Positions 62,511-64,000 of a DNA stretch of 64,000 nt are shown here, one piece after another. The stretch is from JAHIKV01 sp963733145. Its GTDB lineage: Bacteria; Planctomycetota; Planctomycetia; Pirellulales; Thermoguttaceae. Each line of letters starts with the position of its first letter. Position 1 is the first letter of the stretch. Location: positions 62,001 to 126,000 of the forward strand of contig CAVTCJ010000001.1 of assembly GCA_963733145.1 (NCBI GenBank), written 5' to 3'. Under the pieces are notes generated by a model. The model was not told the origin of the DNA. It saw nothing but the letters and a program-made list of their open reading frames with translations, and did not search any database. A program made the position numbers and the translations under genes.

Positions 62511-63354
62511 ATGGCTGGAATACCCGTACTGACGGCCGACGGCGATTGCATCGCCCGGGCGTGGGAGAACGCCCTGGTGCTGCTGCATAAGTCCGGCTGC
62601 GACATCAAGACCCAATACGACAAGCCGGACGATCCGCCGAGCAAGGACGCCACGATGATCGTCACGGTCCACGACCCGGCGGCCGAGCCGCTGATCCACC
62701 GCGACTTCCCCGGCGGCTTCGAGGAGCTGCAGGAATACGTGATGGAGGTCTGCGAGGGGATCAAGGACCACTGCGTCCGCGACGCCGACGATCCGAGCGA
62801 CACCCGCTGGGAATACACGTATCATCAGCGGCTGTTCGGCTACGACGCGCCCACGCTGGGGCCGACCGATCAGATCGAGCACGTCTGCCGGAAGCTGGCC
62901 GAGACGCCGCACACCCGCCGGGCGCAGGCGATCACCTGGAAGGTCTGGGAGGACAACGCCTGTTACGACCCGGCCTGCCTGCAAAGCGTCTGGTGCCGGA
63001 TCATCGAGGCGGACGGGCGGCGGCTGCTGAACATGAACGTCCGCTTCCGCTCGAACGACGCCTACAAGGCGGCCTTCATGAACATCTTCGCCCTGACGCG
63101 GCTGCAAGCGCAAATGGCCGCCCGGATCGGCGAGCTGTCGGGCGAGCCGGTCGAGCTGGGCCGCTATTGCCACGTGGCCGACAGCTTCCACATCTACGGG
63201 TCGAATCTGCGCGAGTTCGAGGCCCGGTTCCTCGGCGGCGCTCGAGAAGCGGACCTTCGAGGGGCGGACGATGCGCTACGAAGACGTCCGCGAGATCATG
63301 GAATCGGCCCGGCCGGCGATCCTGGAAAAGGCCCGGCGGATGGGACGGGCATAA
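62511..63354 (+). CDS. Thymidylate synthase-like protein, one late frame break
   Basis: ATG 62511 follows GGAAAGGAG. Reading on gives WEYTYHQRLFGYD, HTRRAQAITWKVWEDN and YDPACLQSVWCRI, with the likely catalytic cysteine in DPACLQ; then NVRFRSNDAYKAAFMNIFAL and YCHVADSFHIYGSNL. These match the deviant thymidylate synthase/dCMP hydroxymethylase branch found in archaea and some bacteria, not the classical PCH type. A break near 63240 (GGCGGCGCTCG; one C apparently lost) leads to KRTFEGRTMRYEDVREIM and a stop at 63352. Role: probably dTMP synthesis. Confidence 0.83.
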
Positions 63355-63455
63355 GTCTGAAAAGGTGCGCCGCTGCCGGCTTGTCCGGCAATGGCGCCCA
63401 TTTTCGAGAGGCGTTCTTAGTCGACTTTGAGGCTTCCTATGGCTATGGGTTCGGC

Positions 63456-64000
63456 ATGCGGTTTCGCAACTTCCGCTTGTTCTTCTTCGGGCAGGGTGTT
63501 TCCTTGATCGGCACCTGGATGCAGCAGATCGCCATGATCTGGCTGGTCTACAGGTTGAGCGGCTCGGCTTTTATGTTGGGGCTGGTCGGTTTTTGCAGCC
63601 AGGCGCCTATCCTCCTATTTGCATCCTTGGCCGGCGTCTACACCGACCGCTGGAACCTCCACCGGACGATCATCATCACGCAGGCCCTGGCGATGTTGCA
63701 GGCCGTGATCCTGGTGGTGATCACGCTGACCGGCGCGGTCACGGTTTGGCAGGTGATCGTGTTGAGCATTTTCCTGGGCATGGTCAACGCCTTCGACATG
63801 CCCGCCCGGCAGGCGTTCCTCGTGCAGATGATCGAAGGCCGCGAGCATTTGACCAACGCCATCGGCTTGAACTCGTCGATGTTCAACGTGGCCCGGCTGG
63901 TGGGGCCGGCGATTGCCGGTTTCCTGATAGCGGCGGCGGGTGAATGGCTCTGTTTTCTGGTCAACGCGATCAGCTACGCGGGAGTCTTGGTCGCTTTGCT
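63456..64000 (+). CDS. MFS transporter (MFS_3-type), cut by the window end
   Basis: ATG 63456 gives MRFRNFRLFFFGQGVSLIGT, WMQQIAMIWLVYRLSGSAFM, LFASLAGVYTDRWNLHRTII and FDMPARQAFLVQMIEGREHL, the N-terminal half of the enterobactin-exporter-like major facilitator branch. Five to six spans are visible. Substrate cannot be told. No ribosome site is obvious; no earlier start exists in this frame after the nearest upstream in-frame codons, so the N-terminus is uncertain. Confidence 0.88.
   Translation, partial: MRFRNFRLFFFGQGVSLIGTWMQQIAMIWLVYRLSGSAFMLGLVGFCSQAPILLFASLAGVYTDRWNLHRTIIITQALAMLQAVILVVITLTGAVTVWQVIVLSIFLGMVNAFDMPARQAFLVQMIEGREHLTNAIGLNSSMFNVARLVGPAIAGFLIAAAGEWLCFLVNAISYAGVLVAL

Overview
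The window is GC-rich bacterial chromosome, almost certainly from a member of the Planctomycetota and probably the Pirellulales. The evidence is an exported protein with the planctomycete TIGR03000 domain, a PEP-CTERM surface protein, DUF1570-, DUF2961- and DUF4159-type proteins, a sulfatase, a SIMPL protein, a MoxR/DUF58/VWA/DUF4159 cluster, a CsrA-like regulator, and very many short palindromic repeats. I saw no rRNA, tRNA, CRISPR array, transposase gene or phage module.

Layout. 1-5.6 kb: a B12-type radical SAM protein (cut by the window edge), a CsrA-like protein, a Phd/PIN toxin-antitoxin pair overlapping an exported isoaspartyl methyltransferase, and RodA/FtsW. 6-15.2 kb: a TIGR03000 protein, asd, a nucleotidyltransferase-like pair, truA, vapBC, a PEP-CTERM protein beside a 38-base poly-C run, a BrnT-like toxin-antitoxin pair and a glycosyltransferase. 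15.3-27.7 kb: a protein kinase, accA joined in frame to a leucine-rich-repeat protein, a condensation-like acyltransferase, CvpA, a membrane hydrolase, dtd, pdxA, a sugar-phosphate-isomerase-like protein, a DUF2961 protein and a sigma factor. 28-37.5 kb: an HNH nuclease, a thermonuclease, a DUF1570-like peptidase, an AONS/KBL-type aminotransferase, a small aspartic protease, a sulfatase, a ferredoxin-type protein, stress membrane proteins and a receiver protein. 37.8-54.8 kb: a co-directional run of moxR, DUF58, two VWA membrane proteins, a 957-residue coiled-coil membrane protein, DUF4159, a multiheme cytochrome, a thioredoxin-HEAT protein and a SIMPL protein. 54.8-64 kb: three related membrane proteins, a phosphohexomutase, an archaemetzincin-like peptidase coupled to a membrane phosphoesterase, a thymidylate synthase-like protein and the start of an MFS transporter.

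The most striking feature is the repeat landscape. At least fifteen families of 25-120 bp palindromic elements fill the intergenic spaces, and several of the same families also lie inside conserved protein genes, mostly in frame: truA, a glycosyltransferase (twice), the condensation-like gene, pdxA, the DUF58 gene, a VWA gene, the DUF4175-like gene and the phosphohexomutase. At four sites a short direct repeat (6, 7, 6 and 14 bases) flanks the element, and the added length is an exact multiple of three (84, 84, 90, 120). This looks like ongoing insertion of miniature palindromic DNA into coding sequence, resembling the Rickettsia palindromic elements, with three insertions of one family even read in the same frame. 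No enzyme that could move them is encoded here.

Caveat. About 28 single-step reading-frame breaks interrupt otherwise well-conserved genes, including housekeeping ones. Their number argues for sequencing or assembly error (many fall on or beside GCGC or GGCGCC) rather than real decay. Gene coordinates below span the whole reconstructed gene, and the break positions are approximate.
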